Origin: Chloroflexota bacterium | GTDB lineage: Bacteria; Chloroflexota; Anaerolineae; Anaerolineales; Villigracilaceae | Reading direction: 5' to 3' | DNA length: 38,001 nt | Assembly: GCA_013388685.1 (NCBI GenBank) | Contig: JACAET010000060.1 | Span: 1 to 38,001 of the forward strand | Shown: positions 24,001 to 31,212 of the stretch, piece after piece | How positions within the stretch are numbered: position 1 is the first letter of the stretch | Layout: the number at the start of each line of letters is the position of its first letter | The notes under the pieces: model-generated | The model's database searches: none | Told to the model about the DNA's origin: nothing | Seen by the model: only the letters and a program-made list of their open reading frames with translations | Translations under genes and position numbers: made by a program

Positions 24001-25293
24001 TTGGACAGTCCCATTCCCGGGTCGGGCATGCTGTTTGCATTGGGTCTCCTGCCGCAAGCGGCGCGCCAGGCGTTCCATCGTTTCTTTCCTTCCCGCTATG
24101 TCGGTTCGACCACAGGCGATCATCGGGAGGCGGCATTGGAGGTGGCGCGGCTGTACGAATTGATGTCGCGCGTCTATTTCTATTCGAACGAAACGCTCCC
24201 CATCGTTTATGTGGCTTTACGATTTCTGAACGAAGCGGAAAAAGCCGGAATTTCGCCCGAACTGGCAGTGGCATATACCAGCGCGGCGGTTTTGGCGGGT
24301 CTCATGCAGTTGCATAAACTTGCCGAGACTTATGTGGAGCGCGGCATTTCCGTTGCCGAGAGGGTCAACCAGCCGTCCAATCTGATCACGGTTAATGTTG
24401 TGTCTTGTGTTTATCTGATCACCGTCGGCAAATGGGATGAGGTGCGCGCCCGTACCCTCAAAGCCAAGGCGCTTTGTGAGCAGTTGGGTGATTACCGCCA
24501 ATGGGGCGATGCGACCGTTCTGCTCGCGGAGAGCGCTTTGATTGCCGGAGACAGTCAATATGCCCTGGACATTCAAACCCAACTGCTCGAGGATGCGCGG
24601 CGCCGCAGGAATCCCCTGCAACAAATGTGGGCGCTCTTTGGAGTATCCGCGAACAACCTCAGGCTTGGCAGGGATGCGGATTCGGTGTCCATGCTGGAGG
24701 AAGCGCTCCAAATGCTGGAAGGGCTTCCCAATTTTGCCTCATCCGTCAATACCTATGCCCATCTTGCCCTTGCCCATTATCGCCGGGGTGAGATCGAAAA
24801 AGCCTTGGCGTCCGCCGCTCACGTACTGCAATTGGCAATGAACCGGCGTCCCACCGTCTACTCCATGGGCTTGGGCTTTTCCGCCGTTGCCGAGATTTAC
24901 TTTGATTTGTGGGAAACTGCGCTTCAGCGAGCGGATGCAAGGATCGAAGCCGCACGATATAAAAGTCTTGCGGAAAAGGCGCTGAAACTCTTGCGCGCCT
25001 TCAAAAGCGCCTTTCCAATCGGCGAGCCAATGCTGGCGTATTATGCGGGGTTGTACGACTGGCTGGCTGGACGAGACTCGCGCGCCGTTCGCCTTTGGAC
25101 ACAGGGTCTGAATGCCGCCCGAACATTCAGGATGTGGCACGAACAGGGATTGATCCACATGCGGTTGGGCGCGGCATCTTTGGGCGATGCGAGTGTGCGC
25201 AAAATGCACTTCGATGAGGCGATCCGCATCTTTGGAGAGATGGATGCCATCCCCTATTTATTGCGGACTCGTGAACTGGCATATCGCCGCTGA
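21043..25293 (+). CDS. Soluble adenylyl cyclase (ADCY10-like): two cyclase domains, AAA-type NTPase and TPR-like tail
   Basis: 1416 residues, no membrane span. Domain C1 (about 35-205) keeps both metal aspartates, Asp45 (FADISGFT) and Asp95 (KFAGDAVIAV), but lacks the usual Asn and Arg of the second half (GNPLVEVGIA). Domain C2 (about 275-440) has lost the first aspartate (LFINLPE) and supplies Lys317 (INKISVDDKG), Thr386, Asn393 and Arg397 (EYTTIGNAVNLSARL). One composite active site is therefore expected, as in human ADCY10, whose spacing is the same as I recall it. A P-loop NTPase follows, with GEAGIGKS (496-503) and LLIVLEDLHW near 629, then helical TPR-like repeats from about 850 on. The ADCY10 arginine linked to bicarbonate appears as Gly182, so bicarbonate control is doubtful. 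ATG 21043 has only a distant GGAG. The product is predicted to be cAMP. Confidence 0.9.
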   Translation: MTNPALADVLASYVPRLIQKRVAADPSPIESPVTEEIYAAVLFADISGFTRLTESLAEAGPAGVETIANILNEYFGQLIDIVHNYGGDIVKFAGDAVIAVWTIASDQGKLGSISRADQWQWTMRAAECALEIREKLSTYKVENANLYLKLAISTGSVITAHVGGVFNRWEFLLTGNPLVEVGIANSLVKADEILITPSAWKLIHNDCVADVVEFELKDAIAQGGRLKYLTKPSSIFENPPQPVIPEGAESSLRPYIPGAIINRLTAGQSSWIAELRRVTVLFINLPEIDQRTELAEAQNLARLIQRSVYRYEGSINKISVDDKGITLVAALGLPPFAHEDDPARGIQAALMIRKELTRLKVRSYIGITTGRIFCGSIGNASRREYTTIGNAVNLSARLMGAALKQDELVVKYGVPIICDRATFDAAKETVEFEALPPQRVKGRDEPVEAFHPIDLKKSVIRPRTELIGRQEEKTMIANALQELARGEEHQTLILQGEAGIGKSRLFEDLVRQAETLHVHMFAGGGDPIERTNSYHAWRPIFYKIFEIDELAGKAASADEARALVQDRVLDKLREVDADLIRYYPLLGVILPMSVPDNELTSAMTGEIRSGNIREVLTRVLSHTADHKPLLIVLEDLHWFDSASWALLVDVQQKVRPLFLALNTRPLSDPVPVQFKQLVDYPNTRLVKLEAMMLDDVEALVCQRLGVKSIPPMIGRLIREKSEGHPFFAEELAYALRESGVLIIENQDCKVDHRFMNFEDIALPDTLQAAITNRIDSLDPSQQLTLKVASVIGRIFTFRLLQAVHPIEADKPSLPGYMESLTRLSLTLVETEAPDLAYIFKHAVTQEVAYNLMLYSQRRQLHQAVAEWIEQNHSDNLESYFTLLAHHWTQAAEMPDATRNEFAIEKAVHYLEGAGEQAMQNYANAEAIQFFTQALEWDARLPRHPGRDAARRRQVRRARWHSRIGLSYYGLGRLPDCERQVREALRLLDSPIPGSGMLFALGLLPQAARQAFHRFFPSRYVGSTTGDHREAALEVARLYELMSRVYFYSNETLPIVYVALRFLNEAEKAGISPELAVAYTSAAVLAGLMQLHKLAETYVERGISVAERVNQPSNLITVNVVSCVYLITVGKWDEVRARTLKAKALCEQLGDYRQWGDATVLLAESALIAGDSQYALDIQTQLLEDARRRRNPLQQMWALFGVSANNLRLGRDADSVSMLEEALQMLEGLPNFASSVNTYAHLALAHYRRGEIEKALASAAHVLQLAMNRRPTVYSMGLGFSAVAEIYFDLWETALQRADARIEAARYKSLAEKALKLLRAFKSAFPIGEPMLAYYAGLYDWLAGRDSRAVRLWTQGLNAARTFRMWHEQGLIHMRLGAASLGDASVRKMHFDEAIRIFGEMDAIPYLLRTRELAYRR

Positions 25294-25353
25294 GCGGTTA
25301 TTCATAATCAGTTGTTAACACTTTTGGGTGGGTCTTTTATGGAGTGGGGAGAT

Positions 25354-25359
25354 TATAAT
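25354..25359 (+). promoter_or_regulatory. -10 element of the binding-protein/cyclase operon
   Basis: TATAAT occurs 78 bases before the ATG at 25437, with no convincing -35 at standard spacing. The leader of about 70 bases has GAGGAA just before the ATG. The remaining gap after the upstream cyclase shows no clear terminator. Confidence 0.4.
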
Positions 25360-25436
25360 TTGCCTTGTGCGCTGCATTGCCTGATCCGCGTACATCCTAG
25401 GCGTGAGGAATTCGTTTTTATATCCTTCGAGGAAAT

Positions 25437-26384
25437 ATGAAGATAAAAAATACTTTGCTCCTTGCCGTTGTGGCTGTTATGGTGTTGACATCCTGCGCCG
25501 GACAAACGCCGGCGGTGCCCACCGATCTGCCGCCCGCCACGCCGATTGAACCCCGCGCAATCGTGATTGGCGATATTTCCGACGACCCGGCGGAGGTGAT
25601 CGAGGGAGCCCAGCCGCTGGCGGACTATCTTGCCAGTCAGTTAAGCGAATTCGGGATCACGGAAGGCAAGGTGCGGGTTGCGTCGTCCATCGAAGAGATG
25701 GCGGAATTGCTTGCAAAAGGCGAGGTGGACCTGTATTTCGACAGCATTTATCCCGCCACGTTGATTAGCGACCAGACGGGCGCTCAAATCGTCCTGCGCC
25801 GCTGGCGTTTTGGTGTGGATGAATATCAAGGGGTGATTTTTACCAGCGCTTCCAGCGGCATTACTTCCCTCGAGCAACTGCCCGGTCACATGGTTGCCAT
25901 GGACGCGCCTTATTCCACCTCCGGTTTTCTCCTGCCTTCGGTGCTCCTTCTCGAAAAAGGTTTCACGCTGAGCGGTAAAGAGCGCTATGACGATCCCGTC
26001 GCGCCCGGCGAAATTGGCTTTGCCTTCAGTTACGACGACGAAAACACCCTGCAGTGGGTGCTGAACGGATTCACCGCCGCCGGCGTGACCGACGATTTTC
26101 ACTTCGATGTCGCTTTTCCCGAGGAGGCGAAGAGTCAACTCGTGGAACTGGCTCGCACCGAATTTACGCCGCGACAGGTTGCCCTGATCCGCTCTGGGCT
26201 GGGCGAGGAACTGGTTCAGGCAATTGTGCGTGCCTTGACCACGATGCATGAGACGGAAGCGGGCGCGGCGGCGTTGGAGCCTTTCCAAACCTCCAGGTTC
26301 GATGAGTTTCCCGAAGGGATCGAATCTGCCACGGCGCGCATGCGCGAAATGATGGAACTCGTCAACGCTATCCGACTGCCTTGA
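25437..26384 (+). CDS. PhnD-like phosphate/phosphonate-type binding lipoprotein
   Basis: 315 residues. The lipobox LTSC gives Cys20, followed by a short Thr/Pro linker. The body matches the PhnD/periplasmic type-II binding fold: VIGDISDDPAEVIEGAQPLADYL near 44, a GEVDLYFDSIYPATLISDQ segment near 95, then YSTSGFLLPSVLLLEKG near 160, where the ligand's phosphate-like group is held in family members. There are no ABC transporter genes beside it. Its TGA overlaps the possible TTG start of the next gene (TTGA at 26381), and a membrane cyclase follows directly. This supports a sensory role, binding a ligand outside and reporting it to the cyclase, rather than uptake. The ligand itself cannot be read from the sequence. 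Confidence 0.82.
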   Translation: MKIKNTLLLAVVAVMVLTSCAGQTPAVPTDLPPATPIEPRAIVIGDISDDPAEVIEGAQPLADYLASQLSEFGITEGKVRVASSIEEMAELLAKGEVDLYFDSIYPATLISDQTGAQIVLRRWRFGVDEYQGVIFTSASSGITSLEQLPGHMVAMDAPYSTSGFLLPSVLLLEKGFTLSGKERYDDPVAPGEIGFAFSYDDENTLQWVLNGFTAAGVTDDFHFDVAFPEEAKSQLVELARTEFTPRQVALIRSGLGEELVQAIVRALTTMHETEAGAAALEPFQTSRFDEFPEGIESATARMREMMELVNAIRLP

Positions 26385-26395
26385 TTTTTTCGCTG

Positions 26396-27790
26396 ATGAA
26401 ACGTTTTCGCAGTTACTGGCTTAAGTTGTCGCTGCAGGGCAAGATCGTGGGGCTGACCAGTCTGCTGGTCATGGCGGCGGTCTTTGCCCTGACCTTTCTT
26501 TCCATCCAGCGCGAGCGCGCGAACTTTCAGAGCGAACTATTCGAACAGGCAAACCTCCTGCTCGACGCCACCTCCCTGACACTGCGCGACCAGTTGTATC
26601 GTTTGCAGATTGACGAACTGAACGATATGGCGAACGTAATCAGTCGCAACCCCGATGTGACGGTTTTCATGGTATACGATCAGAACGGCAGGGTGCTGGT
26701 GGACTCCTCGAGGGAAGGTTTGCTGTTTTCGCAAACCGCCGATCCGCTGGGAGCGAGTCTGGTGCGGCTAGCGGAGGGCACAACGTACTCGGAATGGCAG
26801 GATGGGCAGTTGTTGATGGGACGCGCGGTGATCCTGGGCAATCAGCCCATCGGCGCGGTTCTGATCGGGCTTTCCACCGACCCGCTCAATCAAAAGATTC
26901 GGACGATCACCTATCAGGGGGTTTTGCTCGGTCTGATTACCCTTGTCGTCGGCGCGGCGATGACCGTGTTCCTGGCGCGGCAGATTGCCAATCCCTTGAG
27001 AGAACTTGCCCGCGCGGCGGAGAAAATGGCGGACGGAAACCTTTCGATGCGCGTGGCGGTCAAATCGGGCGATGAAATCGGTCAATTGGCGGGGGCATTC
27101 AACGAAATGGCGACCGGCTTGCAGGAACGCGAGTGGCTGAAGGATATGTTCGGGCGTTTCGTCAGCCAGGAGGTGGCGGAGGCGATACGCAACGGGCAGG
27201 TGATTCTGGAAGGCGAAAATCGCCAGGTGTCGGTGTTGTTCTGCGACATCCGTGAGTTCACCGATTTTTCGGAACGTCACACCCCGCAGGAAGTGGTCAA
27301 ACTGCTCAACGAGTTCCTGCCGTTGGTGGTGCAGGCGGCGCAGCGGTACGGCGGCATGGTTAATAAATTCGGCGGCGACAGCACCCTCATCATTTTCGGC
27401 GCGCCTTATGAAGTGCAGGATAATGCGTATAAGGCGATTCTCACCGCCCTCGAAATCCGCATGGCGGTGAGACGGTTGAACGTCAGCCTTGCCGAACGGG
27501 GCGAAACCTTCCGCGTGGGGGTGGGCATCAACACCGGCACGGCGCTTGCAGGCGCCGTCGGACCGATGGAACGGCAGGAATATACCGTGGTTGGCAACAC
27601 GGTCAACCTGGCGGCGCGCATTGACGGTTTGAACAAGCAGTTCCCCTCTCACGATATCCTCATCAGTCCGTGGACATATGATGCCTTGGGTGAGCACCGT
27701 TCCAAGTTCAACCTGATTTCATTGGGGTCGGTGCAGATACGGGGTCGCAGTGACCCGATCGAGATTTGGGCGGTTCAAGGCAAAGCGTAG
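26396..27790 (+). CDS. Membrane HAMP-domain class III adenylate/guanylate cyclase
   Basis: 464 residues from ATG 26396. A TTG at 26381 overlapping the upstream stop would add five codons. Neither has a ribosome-binding site, so coupling to the upstream gene is expected. The first span is about 14-36, an extracellular sensor of about 130 residues follows, then a second span about 175-198 and a HAMP domain about 198-250 (ANPLRELARAAEKMADGNLS). The catalytic domain begins near 275: Asp284 (FCDIREFT), Asp328 (KFGGDSTLII), and EYTVVGNTVNLAAR, which supplies the Asn and Arg. All residues for a homodimer with two active sites are present. The Lys and Thr positions favour ATP over GTP. Its 3' end overlaps the converging LysE-family gene by 16 bases. 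Confidence 0.9.
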   Translation: MKRFRSYWLKLSLQGKIVGLTSLLVMAAVFALTFLSIQRERANFQSELFEQANLLLDATSLTLRDQLYRLQIDELNDMANVISRNPDVTVFMVYDQNGRVLVDSSREGLLFSQTADPLGASLVRLAEGTTYSEWQDGQLLMGRAVILGNQPIGAVLIGLSTDPLNQKIRTITYQGVLLGLITLVVGAAMTVFLARQIANPLRELARAAEKMADGNLSMRVAVKSGDEIGQLAGAFNEMATGLQEREWLKDMFGRFVSQEVAEAIRNGQVILEGENRQVSVLFCDIREFTDFSERHTPQEVVKLLNEFLPLVVQAAQRYGGMVNKFGGDSTLIIFGAPYEVQDNAYKAILTALEIRMAVRRLNVSLAERGETFRVGVGINTGTALAGAVGPMERQEYTVVGNTVNLAARIDGLNKQFPSHDILISPWTYDALGEHRSKFNLISLGSVQIRGRSDPIEIWAVQGKA

Positions 27791-28392
27791 GAAAGTCCCA
27801 TCCAGAGTTGATAGAGTCCAAAACCGAACAGGGCAATCGCCGACGCGCCAATCAGAGCGCGGTTGATCCGCGGACCCAGTTCCCGTGCGAGTCCAAAAAC
27901 AAGAACAATCGCCGCCAGACTGGCGAGGAAGGTGACGTAAAACCCTGCCAGGAAACCGATCCCGTGCATGGGCGTCTCGCGCCAGCCCCGCATCAGAATC
28001 GGACCTGTGACCAGACTCCAGAAAAGATACGGACCCGGGCTCAACGCATTGACCAGCGCGGCTCGCCAGACGCTTCCGCCGGCTTCCGCCTCCACAGCGG
28101 AGACCTCCGCCTTGAAATTTTTCCATGCCCGATATGCCCCCGCGGCGAGATAGATGACGAACCCCCCGCCCGCAAAGTAAAGCAGGCGCTCGAACCAGGC
28201 TGGAACCTGACTGAGCGCCCACAGGCACAGCGCAATGATCGGCGGGTCGCTGACCAGCGGGGCAAGCGCGGCGGGGATGGCTTTCCGCCACCCTCTGGTC
28301 AATGACTGCGCGATGAGATACGTCTGGAATGGACCCGGTTGTACCGCGGCGGCAAAGCCAACCCCGATGCTTTGAAGAATGTACGCCCACAT
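27775..28392 (-). CDS. LysE/RhtB-family amino-acid exporter
   Basis: 205 residues with about five to six membrane spans. The N-terminal GFAAAVQPGPFQTYLIAQSL (near 12-31) is the family's conserved first helix, and NALSPGPYLFWSLVTGP near 114 is the second conserved PGP segment. Members export amino acids or small metabolites. Its ATG (28390-28392) abuts the TAG of the preceding gene with no spacer, so it is translationally coupled and last in a five-gene operon. Its end overlaps the facing cyclase gene by 16 bases, with no terminator visible between them. The substrate is unknown; the homocysteine methyltransferase at the operon head hints at sulfur amino acids, but this is only context. Confidence 0.82.
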   Translation of the reverse strand: MWAYILQSIGVGFAAAVQPGPFQTYLIAQSLTRGWRKAIPAALAPLVSDPPIIALCLWALSQVPAWFERLLYFAGGGFVIYLAAGAYRAWKNFKAEVSAVEAEAGGSVWRAALVNALSPGPYLFWSLVTGPILMRGWRETPMHGIGFLAGFYVTFLASLAAIVLVFGLARELGPRINRALIGASAIALFGFGLYQLWMGLSYALP

Positions 28393-28698
28393 CTACGATT
28401 GCCCCACGACTTCATAATGTACAACCTTCGGTTCGAACTCGAGCAGGAAGTCTTTGTCTTCAGGGTAATACTTGGCGACCTCCACATCTTCGCCTGCGAA
28501 ACCCTGGATGGACTCTAAATCCTTCCAGAAGGTGAGTGTGATGAAATGGGTGACGTCGCCTTCCGTCCGTTCCAGGATGTGGACGCTGAGATTCCCTTCC
28601 ACCGACCGATAATCGGGAATTGCGCGTGCAATGGTGAACTCACGATATGCCTTTGCCTTTGAGGCTGGGACGCGTCCGTGCCACATGCGTACGATCAT
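28393..28698 (-). CDS. ABM-domain (antibiotic biosynthesis monooxygenase-like) protein
   Basis: 101 residues, a single dimeric alpha+beta-barrel domain. Seen: MIVRMWHGRVPASKAKAYRE at the start, the central SVEGNLSVHIL stretch, and ITLTFWKDLESIQGFAG (53-69), followed by AKYYPEDKDFLLEFEP. This matches the ABM pattern of a strand, a helix and W-x-x-x-E/SIxxF. Members act as small monooxygenases, haem-degrading enzymes or stress proteins. The haem-binding residues of IsdG types are not evident. GGAGGA precedes ATG 28698, and the start overlaps the upstream stop by four bases (28695-28698). Confidence 0.75.
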   Translation of the reverse strand: MIVRMWHGRVPASKAKAYREFTIARAIPDYRSVEGNLSVHILERTEGDVTHFITLTFWKDLESIQGFAGEDVEVAKYYPEDKDFLLEFEPKVVHYEVVGQS

Positions 28699-29201
28699 GT
28701 CTGTTCCTCCGTTTCGAAAACGAACCTGGTCGGGTTTTCATAGAAGACGCTCCACGCGATGCACTGTTTCGGGGTGAAGACGAACAGTCCGCCTTCGTCC
28801 CATTGATTCGGTTCGGGGGAATAACCGTTCTCCGCGTATTTCCCGCCGATGGCGTTCGCCAGTCTTTGCGCGAACGCGGGCGCGGGTTTGTCCGCGGCGC
28901 GTGATGTCCCCTCCATGATGATGGCTTTCTCTCCGCTTTCGAGATTCAACGTGACATGCGGGTTCTTCTCGATGTTACGGGCGTGACGCGTCTCGGGACT
29001 GCCATCATAGTAAAACTTGTTATCGAGGAACACTCCCCAGCGCGGGACGACATGCGGTCTGCCGTCCGGGCGGACGGAACACAGCCAGTAGTGTTTTGCT
29101 TCGGTCAATTGCGCGGCGACCCACTCCCAGGTCAGGTAGGAGGCGGGGTTGTCCGCATAGCCGGGAGGAAATTTCGGGCGGGAGATTTTGGGCTCAGGCA
29201 T
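28695..29201 (-). CDS. Pyridoxamine-phosphate-oxidase-fold flavin/F420-binding protein
   Basis: 168 residues. The split-barrel PPOX fold is seen in HYWLCSVRPDGRPHVVPRWG (37-56), followed by FYYDGSPETRHARNIEKNPH near 63 and a VTLNLESGEKAIIMEG strand pair. Many actinobacterial and chloroflexal members bind F420 or FMN and reduce small molecules; the general type is TIGR03618-like. Which cofactor is used cannot be told here. The stop overlaps the ABM gene start, and the start overlaps the PAP2 gene end by 8 bases, so all are in one transcript. Confidence 0.82.
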   Translation of the reverse strand: MPEPKISRPKFPPGYADNPASYLTWEWVAAQLTEAKHYWLCSVRPDGRPHVVPRWGVFLDNKFYYDGSPETRHARNIEKNPHVTLNLESGEKAIIMEGTSRAADKPAPAFAQRLANAIGGKYAENGYSPEPNQWDEGGLFVFTPKQCIAWSVFYENPTRFVFETEEQT

Positions 29202-29820
29202 GAAGAATTTTCCTGTGTTTGAATTTGGCGTTCAACCTGTCCCACTGCAGGCCAAAGCGGTAACCCAGCCAGCCGGTCAGATAACCCGCCAGCACGTCCG
29301 CGAGGTAATGCTGTCCGGTGAAGAGGGTGGAGAGGGAAACGATCACCACGAGGGAAAGCCACAGCCCTTGCAGGCGCGGATACCAGTCGTTATACAACAA
29401 GGCAAGCAGGATGGTTGCATAGATGTGCGCACTGGGCAGGGCGTCGTGGTCGCCGCCTGCAACCTGGATGACGCGCAGAAGGCGAGTGAGAATATCCGAC
29501 CCTTGCAATTCGGGTTGAACGACGTAGGTCGGGAACAAGACATAAATCGAAACCCCCAACGAGCACGTGAAGAAGAGCGCGGCAATGGCCTTGCGGAACA
29601 TACATTCGTCCGTTTTGAGAATCAGCCAGACCAGCGCAGTTGCCCAAAGCGGATAACACAGCACGTAGGGGATGACCCAAACCGTCCACAGCGGGAAAAC
29701 ATCAATCGGCAATTTGGGCGCAATGCCGCCCTTTATGAACAAACTGGTAGGCATATAGATGGATTGGATGAGAAGCGCCCCCAGGACCAAAAGCACGCGT
29801 TTCTTAAGCAGCGGTTCCAT
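29194..29820 (-). CDS. PAP2-superfamily membrane phosphatase
   Basis: About 208 residues with roughly six membrane spans. The family hydrolyses lipid phosphates or inositol-phosphate lipids on the outer face of the membrane. The conserved parts are the second motif as DALPSAHIYATILLAL (PSAH for the usual PSGH) and the third as STLFTGQHYLADVLAG (His as nucleophile, Asp as its partner). The first motif (KxxxxxxRP) is not obvious, which resembles the inositolphosphorylceramide-synthase-like branch. Two ATGs in tandem are possible; the second (29820) has better spacing from GGAG. Confidence 0.8.
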   Translation of the reverse strand: MEPLLKKRVLLVLGALLIQSIYMPTSLFIKGGIAPKLPIDVFPLWTVWVIPYVLCYPLWATALVWLILKTDECMFRKAIAALFFTCSLGVSIYVLFPTYVVQPELQGSDILTRLLRVIQVAGGDHDALPSAHIYATILLALLYNDWYPRLQGLWLSLVVIVSLSTLFTGQHYLADVLAGYLTGWLGYRFGLQWDRLNAKFKHRKILHA

Positions 29821-29830
29821 CATGGCTCCT

Positions 29831-30766
29831 TTACGATCTCGCCCAGTCCGCGATGACCTGGATATCCTGCGGCGAGGTGCGGCAGCAGCCGCCGATCATC
29901 CGCGCCCCCGCCTCATGCCAGACCTTTGCCTCTTCGCCGAACGACGCATATACAGGCTGACCGTCCCAGTCGTTTTGGGCGGCATCGTAGGTTTCGCCCG
30001 AGTTGGGATACACCAGAATGGGTTTGTTCGTCGCCTTTTTCGCTTCGCGAATCAACGAGGGGATGAATCTTGGTGACGTGCAATTGATTCCGACCGCCGC
30101 CACCTGCGGGCTTGCCTCAATCTGCCGGATGCACACTTCGAGGCTTTCCCCTTCACAGACGTGCGCCTCATCGCGGCAACTGAAACTGATCCATGCATGG
30201 ATGCCCGGAAACTCGTCCAAAAGTTTGACCAACGCCCGCGCCTCAAGGGGTGTGGGGATGGTTTCGCAAGCCAACAACTCCGCGCCGGCTTCAATCAACG
30301 CCCTCATGCGCGGACGGTGAAAGTCCATCAACTGCTCCTCGCTTAGACCGTAGTTTCCGCGATACTCCGAACCGTCCGCCAGATATGCCCCATACGGTCC
30401 GACCGACGCCGCAACGAACGGCTTTGCCCTGCCGACGCGGTTTGCCTCCTCCGCCCAGAACTCATCCCGCGCTTCGATGGCAAGGTGGACGGATTTTTGA
30501 AGCAGAGACCAGGCTTGCTCCCTGGACAAGCCGCGTTTCATAAAACCTTCAATGGTGGCTTGATAACTGGCTGTGATGGCACAATCGGCGCCGGCTTTGA
30601 AATAATCGTAATGAAGTTGTTTGATGGCTTGGGGTTCTTCCAGCAGTACCTTTGCCGACCACAACTCATCTTTCAGGTTGTAGCCGCGGCGTTCCAGCTC
30701 GGTGGCAAGCGCGCCGTCTATGACGAGGACGGGATAACGGTCAAGAATGGAAGCGACAGGATTCAT
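29831..30766 (-). CDS. mmuM: Homocysteine S-methyltransferase
   Basis: 312 residues. It transfers a methyl group from S-methylmethionine or S-adenosylmethionine to homocysteine, giving methionine. Seen: VIDGALATELERRGYNL at the start, ADCAITASYQATIEGF near 60, and the zinc cysteines in VGINCTSPRF near 224 and IGGCCRTSP near 295. The TIM-barrel length is standard. ATG 30766 is chosen because residues before it do not belong to the family; there is no ribosome-binding site, and a TATGGT element only about 12 bases upstream suggests a leaderless or very short-leader transcript. First gene of the minus-strand operon that runs to the LysE-family gene. It diverges from the padR gene. Confidence 0.9.
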   Translation of the reverse strand: MNPVASILDRYPVLVIDGALATELERRGYNLKDELWSAKVLLEEPQAIKQLHYDYFKAGADCAITASYQATIEGFMKRGLSREQAWSLLQKSVHLAIEARDEFWAEEANRVGRAKPFVAASVGPYGAYLADGSEYRGNYGLSEEQLMDFHRPRMRALIEAGAELLACETIPTPLEARALVKLLDEFPGIHAWISFSCRDEAHVCEGESLEVCIRQIEASPQVAAVGINCTSPRFIPSLIREAKKATNKPILVYPNSGETYDAAQNDWDGQPVYASFGEEAKVWHEAGARMIGGCCRTSPQDIQVIADWARS

Positions 30767-30788
30767 GCCCGCGAGGATACCATAACTC

Positions 30789-30817
30789 TTGACAGGGAGT
30801 TTGAAAGGGTGTATCAT
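30789..30817 (+). promoter_or_regulatory. padR promoter
   Basis: A consensus -35 TTGACA (30789-30794) and TATCAT (30812-30817) lie exactly 17 bases apart. The start of transcription would fall inside the inverted repeat described next. Confidence 0.8.
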
Positions 30818-30836
30818 ATATCTTATAACGATATAT
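30816..30836. promoter_or_regulatory. PadR autoregulatory operator candidate
   Basis: ATATATC (30816-30822) and GATATAT (30830-30836) form a perfect 7-bp inverted repeat with a 7-base spacer. It overlaps the -10 and the start site of the padR promoter. PadR family repressors commonly bind such AT-rich dyads in their own promoters. Confidence 0.7.
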
Positions 30837-30861
30837 CAAGAATTGACTTTAGGTGAAAGAA

Positions 30862-31212
30862 ATGACCACAGACCCACTCTCCTATCTCCCTCTCACAGAG
30901 CCGACCTTTTATATTTTGCTCAGCCTGGCGCCCGGCAAAAAGCACGGATACGCCATCATGAAAGATGTGAAAGATTTGAGCCGCGGGCGGGTTAACCTGA
31001 GCACCAGCACCCTGTACACAGCGGTTGGGCGCTTGCTGGACCAGGAATTGATCGAGCGTCTCGATGATGACGGGCAGGAACGAGGTCCGGGTTTGCCGCG
31101 TAAATCCTACGCGTTGACCGACCTGGGGCGGCGTGTGCTCGAAGCGGAGCATGTCCGCCTGCAGGGGATGGTCAGGGAAGCGCGTCTGCGCTTGCGGGAG
31201 GATGGCGCGTGA
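30862..31212 (+). CDS. PadR-family transcriptional regulator
   Basis: 116 residues. The winged-helix DNA-binding core is seen from LTEPTFYILLSLAPGKKHGY (10-30 region) to NLSTSTLYTAVGRLLDQELI, which carries the recognition helix, then a beta wing RGPGLPRKSYALTDLGRRVL. The C-terminal tail is short, as in the small PadR-s2 class. ATG 30862 follows AGGTGA; a GTG three codons earlier is in frame. The end overlaps the next start as GTGA (31209-31212). Pairs of this type are typically a regulator and a co-regulated membrane protein. It probably represses its own operon through the dyad at 30816. Confidence 0.9.
   Translation: MTTDPLSYLPLTEPTFYILLSLAPGKKHGYAIMKDVKDLSRGRVNLSTSTLYTAVGRLLDQELIERLDDDGQERGPGLPRKSYALTDLGRRVLEAEHVRLQGMVREARLRLREDGA

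Noticed and set aside
22729..24123. Long minus-strand frame opposite the ADCY10-like cyclase
   Set aside because: Antisense shadow; the plus strand has intact NTPase motifs across it.
27719..28390. Alternative minus-strand frame overlapping the LysE-family gene
   Set aside because: Out of frame with the conserved PGP helices and lacks hydrophobic spans.
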